A stretch of 64,000 nt of DNA from Pseudotabrizicola sp051200875 (lineage in GTDB: Bacteria; Pseudomonadota; Alphaproteobacteria; Rhodobacterales; Rhodobacteraceae), in assembly GCF_051200875.1 (NCBI RefSeq), contig NZ_CP195191.1, positions 1,550,001 through 1,614,000 of the forward strand, given 5' to 3'. Below, piece after piece: positions 25,458-33,637 of this stretch. How positions within the stretch are numbered: position 1 is the first letter of the stretch; each line of letters opens with the position of its first letter. The position numbers and the translations under genes were made by a program. Under the pieces are notes generated by a model that did not search any database, was not told where the DNA came from, and worked only from the letters and a program-made list of their open reading frames with translations.

Positions 25458-26480
25458 ATGCGCGTCTATTACGATCGTGACTGCGACATCAACCTGATCA
25501 AGGACAAGAAAGTCGCCATCCTCGGCTACGGCTCGCAGGGCCATGCCCACGCGCTGAACCTGCGCGATTCCGGCGCCAAGAACCTCGTCGTCGCTCTGCG
25601 CGAAGGCTCGCCCTCCGCCAAGAAAGCCGAAGGCGAAGGCCTGAAGGTCATGGGCATCGCCGAAGCTGCTGCCTGGTGCGACGTGATCATGTTCACCATG
25701 CCCGACGAACTGCAGGCTGACACCTACAAGAAATATGTCCACGACAACCTGCGCGAAGGTTCGGCCATTGCCTTCGCACACGGCCTGAACGTCCACTTCG
25801 GCCTGATCGAGCCGAAAAAGGGCGTGGACGTTATCATGATGGCCCCGAAAGGCCCGGGCCACACCGTTCGTGGCGAATATGTCAAAGGCGGCGGCGTCCC
25901 CTGCCTCGTGGCCGTTCATCAGGATGCAACCGGCAAGGCAATGGAAATCGGCCTCAGCTACTGCTCGGCCATCGGTGGCGGCCGCTCGGGCATCATCGAA
26001 ACCAACTTCCGTCAGGAATGCGAAACCGACCTCTTCGGCGAACAGGCTGTTCTCTGCGGCGGCCTCGTCGAACTGATCCGCATGGGCTTTGAAACCCTGG
26101 TCGAAGCTGGCTACGAGCCGGAAATGGCCTATTTCGAATGCCTGCACGAAGTGAAGCTGATCGTCGACCTGATCTACGAAGGCGGCATCGCCAACATGAA
26201 CTACTCGATCTCGAACACCGCCGAATACGGCGAGTATGTTTCGGGCCCGCGCATCCTGCCTTACGACGAAACCAAGGCCCGCATGAAGGCCGTTCTGACC
26301 GACATCCAGACCGGCAAGTTCGTGCGTGACTTCATGCAGGAAAACGCTGTTGGCCAGCCCTTCTTCAAGGCCACCCGTCGCATCAACGACGAACACCAGA
26401 TCGAACAGGTCGGTGAAAAGCTGCGCGCCATGATGCCTTGGATCTCCAAGGGCAAGATGGTCGATAAGGCACGCAACTGA
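25458..26480 (+). CDS. ilvC: Ketol-acid reductoisomerase (NADP+)
   Basis: 340 residues, class I (short) KARI. It converts acetolactate or acetohydroxybutyrate to the dihydroxy acids of valine, leucine and isoleucine synthesis. Nucleotide motif ILGYGSQGHAHALNLRDSG, substrate/metal motifs MMAPKGPGHTVR and ETDLFGEQAVLCGG, and KLIVDLIYEGG all present. ATG at 25458 is preceded by AGGAAAGGGACC. A longer in-frame start at 25302 would run through the lrp promoter and is rejected. ilvBH are not here. A strong terminator follows. Confidence 0.98.
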   Translation: MRVYYDRDCDINLIKDKKVAILGYGSQGHAHALNLRDSGAKNLVVALREGSPSAKKAEGEGLKVMGIAEAAAWCDVIMFTMPDELQADTYKKYVHDNLREGSAIAFAHGLNVHFGLIEPKKGVDVIMMAPKGPGHTVRGEYVKGGGVPCLVAVHQDATGKAMEIGLSYCSAIGGGRSGIIETNFRQECETDLFGEQAVLCGGLVELIRMGFETLVEAGYEPEMAYFECLHEVKLIVDLIYEGGIANMNYSISNTAEYGEYVSGPRILPYDETKARMKAVLTDIQTGKFVRDFMQENAVGQPFFKATRRINDEHQIEQVGEKLRAMMPWISKGKMVDKARN

Positions 26481-26514
26481 TCCACGATGGGGTAACCCCA
26501 TACGTTGTATCGAC

Positions 26515-26541
26515 GGGCCGAGGGGAAACCCTCGGCCCTTT
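26515..26541 (+). terminator. Rho-independent terminator of ilvC
   Basis: GGGCCGAGGG (26515-26524) and CCCTCGGCCC (26529-26538) form ten pairs around a GAAA tetraloop, followed by TTTGCATTT. Confidence 0.92.
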
Positions 26542-26645
26542 GCATTTGCGCCGCTGACGGGCCTTTTTCCGCTTATCCGGCGCCGCCCCATTCAATCGTT
26601 TGTTTTGAGGCTGACCCGTGTCATGCTGCGCCAAAATGGGGGGCA

Positions 26646-27893
26646 ATGATGACCGCGCGTTCAAGCCAACCGGAATCCGCCCCTCCCCTCAGCCAGCCTT
26701 GGGCCGTTGTCGGCTTTGGCTTTCTGGCCTTGGCCCTTTCCTCTTCGGGGCGTGCAGCACTCGGTCTCCTGATGCCGGCGTGGCAGCGCGATTTTGGCTG
26801 GACCTCCAGCTACATCTCCGGCGTCGGGGCGATGGCCCTTGTCGTCATGGCCTGCGTGGCCCCTTTTGCCGGACGCATGGTTGATCGCAAAGGGTCTGGC
26901 TTTACGCTGAATCTCGGGATGGGCCTATTGGGTCTGGGCTGCGGCATCGTCGCCTTGATGAATGGCAAGGTGATGTTCGTCATCGGCTATGCCGGGTTTT
27001 GCGCGCTTGGCTTTGGCATCGTGGCCAGCCATGTCGTCGCCACCGCCGTGACGCGCAGCTTTCCGAACAAGGCAGGACTGCCGGTGGGCACGGCCACCTC
27101 TGGATCCACGGGCGGTCAGTTCGTCATCGTGCCACTGATCGCCGCTCTGCTCGCCTTTGCAAGTTGGCGGTGGAGTTTCGGGGCTCTTTCGCTCGCAAGC
27201 CTTGCCCTGATCCCCGCCATCCGCGCCCTTGTTCGTGACGGGGCTTCATCGGTGACAGGCGACAGACACACATCGTCGTCAAGTTTCACGCAAGACTTTG
27301 GCACGATCCTGCGTCGCCCCGCCTTTCACGCCCTGTTCTGGAGCTATCTGATCTGCGGCTTCACCTCGACAGGCGCGATCGAAACCCACCTTCTACCCTA
27401 TGCGGCCTTTTGTGGCTTCCCACCGGTGCAAAGTGCCACCGCCTATGGCTTCTTGTCGCTGATCAACCTGATGGGCATGGTCGGCGCAGGCTGGCTGACT
27501 GATCGCGTCAATCGCCCAACGCTTTTGGCCTCGATCTATGTGCTGCGCGGGATGACTTACATCATCCTGCTTTACCTGCCCGGTACCGGGATCGAGGTTC
27601 TGTTCCTCTTCGCGCTTCTTTTCGGCATCGTCGATTATTCCACTGTACCCGTGACAGCCAGCCTTGCCGCCAGCCATATCGGTCTTGGGGTCATGGGACA
27701 GGCCATGGGGATGATCTCGGCTGGGCATGCCATCGGCGGCGCAATCGCGGCCTATTACGGCGGCTTCGTCGTGGATTCGACCGGCAGCTACGACGGGCTT
27801 TGGCTTGGCTCTGTCTGGTTGCTGTTCGGCGCGGGGCTTCTGTCCATCCTCGTGATCCGAATGGCCCCTGCACCGCGCCCAGTCCTGATCTAG
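26646..27893 (+). CDS. Major facilitator superfamily transporter
   Basis: 415 residues with about twelve hydrophobic helices in two halves. The loop after helix 2 reads GRMVDRKGSG, the MFS motif A form (G-x-x-x-D-R-x-G), and its second-half counterpart is GWLTDRVNRP. General shape resembles oxalate/formate or monocarboxylate carriers, but I cannot name the substrate. Start at the double ATG 26646/26649 after GGGGGG. The next gene downstream is a formate/nitrite channel, separated by an 83-nt repeat. Confidence 0.85.
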   Translation: MMTARSSQPESAPPLSQPWAVVGFGFLALALSSSGRAALGLLMPAWQRDFGWTSSYISGVGAMALVVMACVAPFAGRMVDRKGSGFTLNLGMGLLGLGCGIVALMNGKVMFVIGYAGFCALGFGIVASHVVATAVTRSFPNKAGLPVGTATSGSTGGQFVIVPLIAALLAFASWRWSFGALSLASLALIPAIRALVRDGASSVTGDRHTSSSSFTQDFGTILRRPAFHALFWSYLICGFTSTGAIETHLLPYAAFCGFPPVQSATAYGFLSLINLMGMVGAGWLTDRVNRPTLLASIYVLRGMTYIILLYLPGTGIEVLFLFALLFGIVDYSTVPVTASLAASHIGLGVMGQAMGMISAGHAIGGAIAAYYGGFVVDSTGSYDGLWLGSVWLLFGAGLLSILVIRMAPAPRPVLI

Positions 27894-27900
27894 ACTTTTG

Positions 27901-27983
27901 CGGGGACATATTAAGAAAGGGTAAATCCCAGACCGTAACCCATTGATTTTGCCACACCAAAAAAGCGTCCCCGACGGGGACGC
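27901..27983. repeat. 83-nt intergenic element, family 3 copy A
   Basis: Begins CGGGGACA and ends GCGTCCCCG-A-CGGGGACGC, an 8-bp hairpin with 3-nt loop that on the minus strand is followed by TTTTTT. Internal islands TTAA, GTAAA, TAACC and TTGATTT sit at the same offsets as in copy B (31149-31231). It starts 8 nt after the MFS stop and ends 88 nt before the formate/nitrite channel gene. Confidence 0.85.
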
Positions 27984-28071
27984 TCCTAACCCCCGCCGCA
28001 AAGACCGTCGACAAGTCGCAGAACTGGTGCCAGTCTGGCCCAAAGATCTGCGGATTACAGAAAGGCCAGCC

Positions 28072-28854
28072 ATGGAGCCCCTGCATCCAACCGGACTTGA
28101 CGCCTACAAACCCAAGGAAATAGCCGAACTGGTGGAAACCGCCGGGGTCGCCAAGGCGCGCCTTCCCCTGACCTCCATGCTCACCCTCGCCATTCTGGCC
28201 GGGGCCTTCATTGCCCTTGGGGCCGCCGCCTATACCATGGTGATGACCGGGGCCGATGCCAGCTTTGGCCCGCAACGCTTTCTGGGCGGCGTCGTCTTCT
28301 CTCTTGGTCTGGTTCTGGTCATCGTGGGCGGGGCCGAGCTTTTCACCGGCAACGCGCTGATGGTCATGGCCGCAATCGACGGCAAGATCACCCCCTCTGA
28401 ACTCACCCGTGCCTGGATCATCGTCTACATCGGCAACCTGATCGGCGCCGTCGCCATCGCCGCGCTTTTCGCAGGCACCGGCCTTTACGACGGCCCGATG
28501 GGCGCCACAGCCCGCACCATCGCCGAGGGCAAGGCGACCCTTTCCCCTACCGCCGCCTTCTTTCGCGCCATCCTGTGCAACGTGCTCGTCTGCCTTGCCG
28601 TCTGGCTCTCCATCGCCGCGCGCAGCGCCACGGGAAAGATCCTCGGCGTGATCCTCCCCGTGGCCTCCTTCGTCCTCTTGGGTCTCGAACATTCCATCGC
28701 CAACATGTTCTTCTTCCCGCAAGGCCTTGCCGCCGGGGCAGAGGTCGGTCCCGCGGCCATTGTCCAGAACCTTGCCATCGTAACCCTTGGCAACATTGTC
28801 GGCGGCGCGGGTGGGGTCGCGCTCAGCTACCGACTGGCCTATCGCCCCGCCTAG
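28072..28854 (+). CDS. Formate/nitrite transporter (FNT) family channel
   Basis: 260 residues. FNT pentameric channels move formate, nitrite or hydrosulfide. Six helices; the family signatures GGAELFTGNALMVMA (the central loop) and LGLEHSIANMFFFPQGL (second half, with the channel His) are present. ATG at 28072 after AAAGGCCAGCC. FocA- and NirC-type members cannot be separated by eye. Its TAG stop overlaps the stop of the convergent membrane gene in one CTAG. Confidence 0.9.
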   Translation: MEPLHPTGLDAYKPKEIAELVETAGVAKARLPLTSMLTLAILAGAFIALGAAAYTMVMTGADASFGPQRFLGGVVFSLGLVLVIVGGAELFTGNALMVMAAIDGKITPSELTRAWIIVYIGNLIGAVAIAALFAGTGLYDGPMGATARTIAEGKATLSPTAAFFRAILCNVLVCLAVWLSIAARSATGKILGVILPVASFVLLGLEHSIANMFFFPQGLAAGAEVGPAAIVQNLAIVTLGNIVGGAGGVALSYRLAYRPA

Positions 28855-29549
28855 GCCACCACCACCACCGGGCCAGCCGTCAGCCTAAGCGGTGCCGCAT
28901 AGCGCGCGCCGTACCACAGGCGCATCCAAAGACAGACCGCAAGCGTCGCAAAATGCGTGGCCACATTCAGCCCATCCCCGGCTTCCGGCCAAATCCACGC
29001 CCGCAACAACACCGCCAACAGCGTGCCGTGGATCGCGTTGAAAAAGAATATAACACCGTTCAAATGCCAGATCAGCGCCCAGTTCGGATGCACCTCACTA
29101 CGCAAAAAGGCAAAGCGCAGCATCGCCCCGCCATAGATCAGGCCAACTGTTGAAAAGGCCACCGGCAGAGCATCCCCACTGGCAAGACCGGCCACCAAGA
29201 CCAGCCCGCCAAGGCCAAAGATCGCCGCCCCTCCGCCCCTAAACCACGCCCCCCGAAACCGGGGCAAGTCGCTTTTCCACCGGCGCGACAGAATCACCGT
29301 CGCCCCAACGACGATCACGCACAGGCTAAGGTAGACGAACTGAACGACCTCGGGTGGCGAAAACCGCCCGGACCGCCCCATTGTGACCAAGCCGACCGAG
29401 GCAAGGGCCGCCCCCCAAGAATACAGGAACCAGTGGCCCAGCATCCGGTGCCGCCCATTCCCTTTTCGCCGCAAAAGAACCGCCCAATACAGGCAAAGCG
29501 TCATCAGTCCCGCCCCGATATGGGCGAGTTTCATCATTTCGTCCGTCAT
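28851..29549 (-). CDS. Multi-pass membrane protein, TetR-adjacent, unknown function
   Basis: 232 residues with about seven hydrophobic helices; starts MTDEMMKLAHIGAGLM, preceded by GGAGAG at 4 nt. Basic loops RRKGNGRHRMLGHW and SRRWKSDLPRFRG lie between helices. The pattern, including an early His-containing helix and RMLGHWFLYSWG, recalls small heme- or redox-linked membrane families, but I cannot name one. It is divergent from a TetR gene with two operator-like dyads between them, so it is probably the regulated target. Confidence 0.7.
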   Translation of the reverse strand: MTDEMMKLAHIGAGLMTLCLYWAVLLRRKGNGRHRMLGHWFLYSWGAALASVGLVTMGRSGRFSPPEVVQFVYLSLCVIVVGATVILSRRWKSDLPRFRGAWFRGGGAAIFGLGGLVLVAGLASGDALPVAFSTVGLIYGGAMLRFAFLRSEVHPNWALIWHLNGVIFFFNAIHGTLLAVLLRAWIWPEAGDGLNVATHFATLAVCLWMRLWYGARYAAPLRLTAGPVVVVA

Positions 29550-29574
29550 CTGACTCTCCGGGCTAGATTGATTA

Positions 29575-29592
29575 GGGTAACGCGCGTAAACC
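29575..29592. promoter_or_regulatory. Operator-like dyad 1 (TetR intergenic region)
   Basis: GGGTAACGCGCGTAAACC, an imperfect 18-bp dyad. It matches dyad 2 at 14 of 18 positions and lies 25 nt from the membrane-protein start. Likely TetR operator. Confidence 0.6.
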
Positions 29593-29608
29593 AGACCTAT
29601 AGCACAAA

Positions 29609-29626
29609 GGTTAACATGCGTTAACC
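29609..29626. promoter_or_regulatory. Operator-like dyad 2 (TetR intergenic region)
   Basis: GGTTAACATGCGTTAACC: GGTTAAC and GTTAACC are a perfect 7-bp inverted repeat around ATGC. Centre 34 nt from that of dyad 1 and 19 nt before the TetR ATG, suited to autorepression. Confidence 0.7.
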
Positions 29627-29645
29627 GAAATCTCAAAGGTCCCGC

Positions 29646-30251
29646 ATGTCCGCAGCAAAGACGATTTCGCCCGAAACCCGCGACGCCATTCTGACGGCAG
29701 CTTGGCAATTGATCGCAGCCCAAGGGCGGACCGATGTCAGCCAAAGTGACGTCGCCAAATCGGCCGGGGTCAGCCGCCAAACCGTTTTCTACGCCTTTGG
29801 CAATCGTGCGGGCCTTTTGACTGCAATGGCCGCCCATCACGACGACCATTCCCCCCTTTTGGCCCGCCTGAACGACATCAGCCGCAATGCCCCCCCAACG
29901 ACCGATGGCCTGACCGACTTCCTCTCCGCTTGGCTTGACTACCTGCCCGAGGTGTTTCCGGTCGCCTCTCTTCTTGATGCCGCGGCCCCCACCGACCCGG
30001 ACGCAAAGGCCGCCATCGAAAACCGCATGGTCGGGCGCTTGCTTGCCGGTCTGACAGCGCGGATTTCCGCAATGGCAAAGACCGGCACCCTCGCCAAAGG
30101 CCGCGATCCCCTTCGCACCGCCGAGGCAATCTGGGAACTGATCCATGTGCCCGCATGGCGTCTTTTGGTTCTGGACCGGGGTTGGACCGCCGAAGAATTC
30201 CGTCAAAGCCGGTTGGCGCTTGCGATGCACCTTGTGACCACCGCGCCCTGA
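29646..30251 (+). CDS. TetR family transcriptional regulator
   Basis: 201 residues. N-terminal HTH (about 8-55) with AAWQLIAAQGRTDVSQSDVA followed by KSAGVSRQTVFYAFGNRAGL, the classic recognition helix of the family. The C-terminal ligand domain is unremarkable and gives no effector clue. The ATG at 29646 is close behind dyad 2, so it probably represses itself and the divergent membrane gene. A DMT exporter gene follows 33 nt later on the same strand and may be co-transcribed, suggesting a small-molecule efflux circuit (inference). Confidence 0.92.
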   Translation: MSAAKTISPETRDAILTAAWQLIAAQGRTDVSQSDVAKSAGVSRQTVFYAFGNRAGLLTAMAAHHDDHSPLLARLNDISRNAPPTTDGLTDFLSAWLDYLPEVFPVASLLDAAAPTDPDAKAAIENRMVGRLLAGLTARISAMAKTGTLAKGRDPLRTAEAIWELIHVPAWRLLVLDRGWTAEEFRQSRLALAMHLVTTAP

Positions 30252-30284
30252 TGGCAAAGGCTGAACCAGCCTCGGAGCCAAAAC

Positions 30285-31172
30285 ATGCCGCAGCCCACTT
30301 CGAAAGACTGGTTTTCCATCATCGCCCTTGGGCTGATCTGGGGCGGTACCTTCATGGTCATCACCCTTGCCTTGCGCGGCTATGGCCCGATCACCGTCGC
30401 CTGCGCCCGCACCAGCCTTGGCGCACTGGCCATGCTGGGCCTGTTGCGCCTGACGGGTCGACGCTTGCCAAAAGGTGGTGCGGTCTGGCGCAGCGCCGTT
30501 CCCATCGGGCTTTTGTCCACCGCCATTCCGTTCTTCTTGCTGAGTTGGGGCCAGCAAAGCGTGCCCTCCGCCTTTGCCGGGCTTTCGATGGCCGCCGTTC
30601 CGCTGTTTGTTCTGCCCTTGGCGCATCTCTTTTCGGATGAGCCTTTGTCGCGGCGCAAGGCCATTGGCTTTGCGATTGGCTTTGCCGGGGTTGTGGTGCT
30701 GTTGGGTCCGCAGGCCCTGCAAACCGACGGTGCGCTTTTGCCCCGTCTGGCCTGTCTCGCTGCGGCGCTTTGCTATGCGGTATCATCGATCCTGACGCGC
30801 CGCTGCCCCCCGGTCGATCCTATGGGCCTTGCCGCGGCGACGCTTCTAGTTGGGGCCGCTGTTCTGGTGCCTGCCATGCTGGCCGTTGAAGGCGTGCCGC
30901 ATTGGGCCGGCCCCGTTCCCGGACTTGCCATTTTGTTTCTGGGCTTTGTCCCAACGGCCCTTGCCGCACTTCTGCGGATCAGCGTGATCCGCAGCGCCGG
31001 GTCAGGCTTCATGACACTGACCAACTATCAGGTGCCGCTCTGGTCCATCGCCTTTGGCGCATTGATCTTGGGCGAGGCCCTGCCACAAAGCTTCTTTGCA
31101 GCCCTTTGCCTGATCCTTGCTGGCTTGGCCATCAGCCAGTGGCGGCGTCGGGGACAGGTTAAAAATCCGTAA
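30285..31172 (+). CDS. EamA/DMT superfamily transporter
   Basis: 295 residues with about ten hydrophobic helices in two EamA repeats (about 7-135 and 150-285). Typical elements: LGLIWGGTFMVITLALRG, and FLSEE-type position SDEPLSRRKAIGFAIGFAG ending each repeat, then LGEALPQSFFAALCLILAG. Likely exports a metabolite such as an amino acid. ATG at 30285 after GGAG. Its last codons and TAA stop fall inside element family 3 copy B, so the repeat supplies the end of the gene. Confidence 0.88.
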   Translation: MPQPTSKDWFSIIALGLIWGGTFMVITLALRGYGPITVACARTSLGALAMLGLLRLTGRRLPKGGAVWRSAVPIGLLSTAIPFFLLSWGQQSVPSAFAGLSMAAVPLFVLPLAHLFSDEPLSRRKAIGFAIGFAGVVVLLGPQALQTDGALLPRLACLAAALCYAVSSILTRRCPPVDPMGLAAATLLVGAAVLVPAMLAVEGVPHWAGPVPGLAILFLGFVPTALAALLRISVIRSAGSGFMTLTNYQVPLWSIAFGALILGEALPQSFFAALCLILAGLAISQWRRRGQVKNP

Positions 31173-31231
31173 AAACGAAATCATAACCACTTGATTTCGT
31201 TTTCAATAATTTGCGTCCCCGTCGGGGACGC
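31149..31231. repeat. 83-nt element, family 3 copy B
   Basis: Begins CGGGGACA within the last codons of the EamA gene and ends GCGTCCCCG-T-CGGGGACGC. Aligned with copy A (27901-27983) without gaps I count about 56 of 83 identical positions, concentrated in short islands and the terminal hairpin. Confidence 0.85.
31172..31204 (+). terminator. Terminator-like hairpin of the EamA gene, inside element B
   Basis: AAAACGAAATCA (31172-31183) pairs perfectly with TGATTTCGTTTT (31192-31203) around an 8-nt loop, ending in TTTTC. The stem is A/T-rich. Copy A has only a weak equivalent. Confidence 0.65.
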
Positions 31232-31243
31232 CCGTCCTTGCGA

Positions 31244-32587
31244 TCAGATCGCGGCCTCAACCGCGCCCACGATCTCCTCGACCACGGCCCGCAGCATCCC
31301 CTCATCCTCACATTCGGCCATGACCCGGATCAGAGGTTCGGTGCCCGATTTGCGGATCAGGATGCGCCCTTTGCCTTTGATCCGCTCCTCGCTTGCACCG
31401 ATCACCGCCTTGACGCTTTCCTTTTCCAAAGGCTGCGCCCCGGCCGAGAAACGGACGTTCTTCAGCATCTGCGGCACGGTTTCAAACTGCCGGACCAACT
31501 CACTCGCCCGCTTACCAGTCCGCGCCATTTCAGCAAGAAATTGTAGGCCCGCGATCAGGCCGTCGCCGGTGGTTGCATAGTCGGTCATCACGATATGCCC
31601 CGACTGCTCCCCCCCCAGATTGAACCCACCGGCCCGCATCTTCTCGACCACATAGCGGTCCCCAACGGCGGTCCGCTCCAAACGCAGACCTCGGGCGGAC
31701 AGATGACGCTCCAGCCCAAGGTTTGACATGACCGTGGCGACCAAAGCGCCACCTTTGAGCTTGCCATCCTCGGCCCAGCGAGAGGCCAGCATCGCCATGA
31801 TCTGATCGCCATCCGCGACCTGACCCTTTTCATCAAGGATCATCACCCGGTCGGCATCGCCATCCAGACAGATGCCCACATCCGCCCCGTGCGCCACCAC
31901 AGCCTCGGCCGCGGTTTGGGTATAGGTGCTGCCGCAACGGTCGTTGATGTTGGTGCCGTTCGGGTTCACCCCCACCGGAACCACGGTCGCGCCCAGTTCC
32001 CAAAGCACCTCCGGTGCCGCGCGATAGGCCGCGCCATTGGCGCAGTCGATCACAACCTTCAACCCATCCAGTCGAAGACCCGCCGGGAAGGTCGTCTTGA
32101 CGAATTCCTGATACCGCCCGCGCCCGTCTTCGATCCGCTTGGCCCGGCCGATATTCGAGGCCTGCGCCAGCTGGATGTCTCCGGCAACGATGCCTTCGAT
32201 CTCGATCTCGGCCTCATCCGACAGTTTGAAGCCATCGGGTCCAAAGAACTTGATCCCGTTATCTTCGCTTGGGTTGTGGCTGGCCGAAATCATCACACCC
32301 AGATCCGCCCGCATGGACCGTGTCAGAAACCCAACCGCAGGCGTGGGCACCGGCCCCAAAAGCAGCACGTTCATGCCTGTAGAGGTCAGCCCGGCCGTCA
32401 GTGCGTTTTCCAGCATATAGCCCGACAACCGCGTGTCCTTACCGATCACCACCCGGTGTCCAGGGCTGCCGTCGCGGCGGAAATAGCGGCCGGCTGCCGC
32501 GCCAAGGCGCAGCGCCATCTCTGCGGTCATCGGATGTGTATTGGCCCGCCCACGAACACCATCGGTTCCAAAAAGCTTGCGCGTCAT
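31244..32587 (-). CDS. glmM: Phosphoglucosamine mutase
   Basis: 447 residues, the standard GlmM length. It converts glucosamine-6-phosphate to glucosamine-1-phosphate for peptidoglycan and LPS. Start KLFGTDGVRG, phosphoserine loop MISASHNPSEDNG (about residue 100), metal loop CLDGDADRVM and C-terminal phosphate-binding RKSGTEPLIRVM. ATG at 32587 overlaps the folP stop by 4 nt, so the two are translationally coupled. A gene order folB-folP-glmM is common in proteobacteria. Confidence 0.97.
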   Translation of the reverse strand: MTRKLFGTDGVRGRANTHPMTAEMALRLGAAAGRYFRRDGSPGHRVVIGKDTRLSGYMLENALTAGLTSTGMNVLLLGPVPTPAVGFLTRSMRADLGVMISASHNPSEDNGIKFFGPDGFKLSDEAEIEIEGIVAGDIQLAQASNIGRAKRIEDGRGRYQEFVKTTFPAGLRLDGLKVVIDCANGAAYRAAPEVLWELGATVVPVGVNPNGTNINDRCGSTYTQTAAEAVVAHGADVGICLDGDADRVMILDEKGQVADGDQIMAMLASRWAEDGKLKGGALVATVMSNLGLERHLSARGLRLERTAVGDRYVVEKMRAGGFNLGGEQSGHIVMTDYATTGDGLIAGLQFLAEMARTGKRASELVRQFETVPQMLKNVRFSAGAQPLEKESVKAVIGASEERIKGKGRILIRKSGTEPLIRVMAECEDEGMLRAVVEEIVGAVEAAI

Positions 32588-33594
32588 TCTGTCTTTCCCT
32601 TTGTTGCGGCCTGCCACAGCGACAGGGCCTGCCGCGTTTCGGAAACATCGTGAACCCGGATCAACTGGATACCCTGCGCAACCCCCGCAAGGGCCACGGC
32701 CAGCGAGCCGGGCATACGTCTTTGCGCCTCTTCGGCCCCGGACACAGTGCCGATAAAGCGTTTGCGGCTGGCCCCCAACAGAATTGGAAGGCCCAGCGAA
32801 TGGAACAGCGACAACCGAGCGAGGAGCGCAAGGTTGTGGTCCAGCGTCTTGCCGAACCCTATCCCCGGATCAATCGCGATCCGGTCGCGCGAAATGCCAG
32901 CCGCCTCGGCCTCGGCCACACGGGCGGCAAGCGCATCATAGACATCCAAGAGGACATCGTCATAGCGCGGGTCGTTCTGCATGGTCTGGGGATTAGCGAT
33001 CGAGTGCATCAGGATCACCGGCGCCCCGCTTTCGGCCACGACCTTGGCCATTTCCGGGTCGAAGGTCATGGCGGTCACGTCATTCACGATGCCTGCGCCA
33101 GCTTCCAACGCCTTGCGAGCCACCTCTGCCTTACGCGTGTCGATCGAGACTGGGGGCTGGATCCCTGCTGCCTTCATGGCCGCAATAACAGGGGCCGTGC
33201 GCGAGATCTCTTCGCCCACCTCAACTTCGGCAGCACCGGGGCGCGTACTTTCGCCCCCGACGTCAAGAATATCGGCGGATGCCGCCATATCGCGCGCGCC
33301 CATCATTGCCGCCTCGGGACGCAAAAACAGCCCGCCATCCGAAAAGCTGTCTGGCGTCACGTTCAAGATGCCCATGATCCGGGGACGGTCCATCGACAGC
33401 CCCGCAAAATCGGGCCTTGGATTAACCAGCGGGGCCAGTTGCGCCGGGGTCAAAGACGCAGCCGGAACCACCTCGGGCGCACCCTCACGGCGCAAGATTT
33501 CGACATGGGAAAAGCGGCACCAGCCGCCAGCCAGTGGCCTTGCGTCCGCCGGGGCAGCAGCGTCAATGATTGGAATGGGTCTGATATAGTCCAT
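32584..33594 (-). CDS. folP: Dihydropteroate synthase
   Basis: 336 residues, about 50 more than E. coli FolP owing to an N-terminal segment (1-60). It joins p-aminobenzoate to the pterin diphosphate in folate synthesis and is the sulfonamide target. Signatures MGILNVTPDSFSDGG (pterin/diphosphate loop), DVGGESTRPGA, and the C-terminal GASRKRFIG are intact. Start at ATG 33594. Lies between folB and glmM, coupled to the latter. Confidence 0.96.
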   Translation of the reverse strand: MDYIRPIPIIDAAAPADARPLAGGWCRFSHVEILRREGAPEVVPAASLTPAQLAPLVNPRPDFAGLSMDRPRIMGILNVTPDSFSDGGLFLRPEAAMMGARDMAASADILDVGGESTRPGAAEVEVGEEISRTAPVIAAMKAAGIQPPVSIDTRKAEVARKALEAGAGIVNDVTAMTFDPEMAKVVAESGAPVILMHSIANPQTMQNDPRYDDVLLDVYDALAARVAEAEAAGISRDRIAIDPGIGFGKTLDHNLALLARLSLFHSLGLPILLGASRKRFIGTVSGAEEAQRRMPGSLAVALAGVAQGIQLIRVHDVSETRQALSLWQAATKGKTE

Positions 33595-33637
33595 GGCCCC
33601 GATTAGGCCGCGCCCCGGTGGTTTGGCAAGAGCCCGG

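Noticed and set aside
29609..29626. GGTTAACATGCGTTAACC as a CtrA site
   Set aside because: TTAA to TTAAC spacing is 6, not 7, and the dyad symmetry with its partner fits a TetR operator better.
32401..33606. Long plus-strand open frame (401 codons) across folP and glmM
   Set aside because: Antisense to the clear FolP and GlmM motifs; a by-product of GC-rich coding, without family resemblance.
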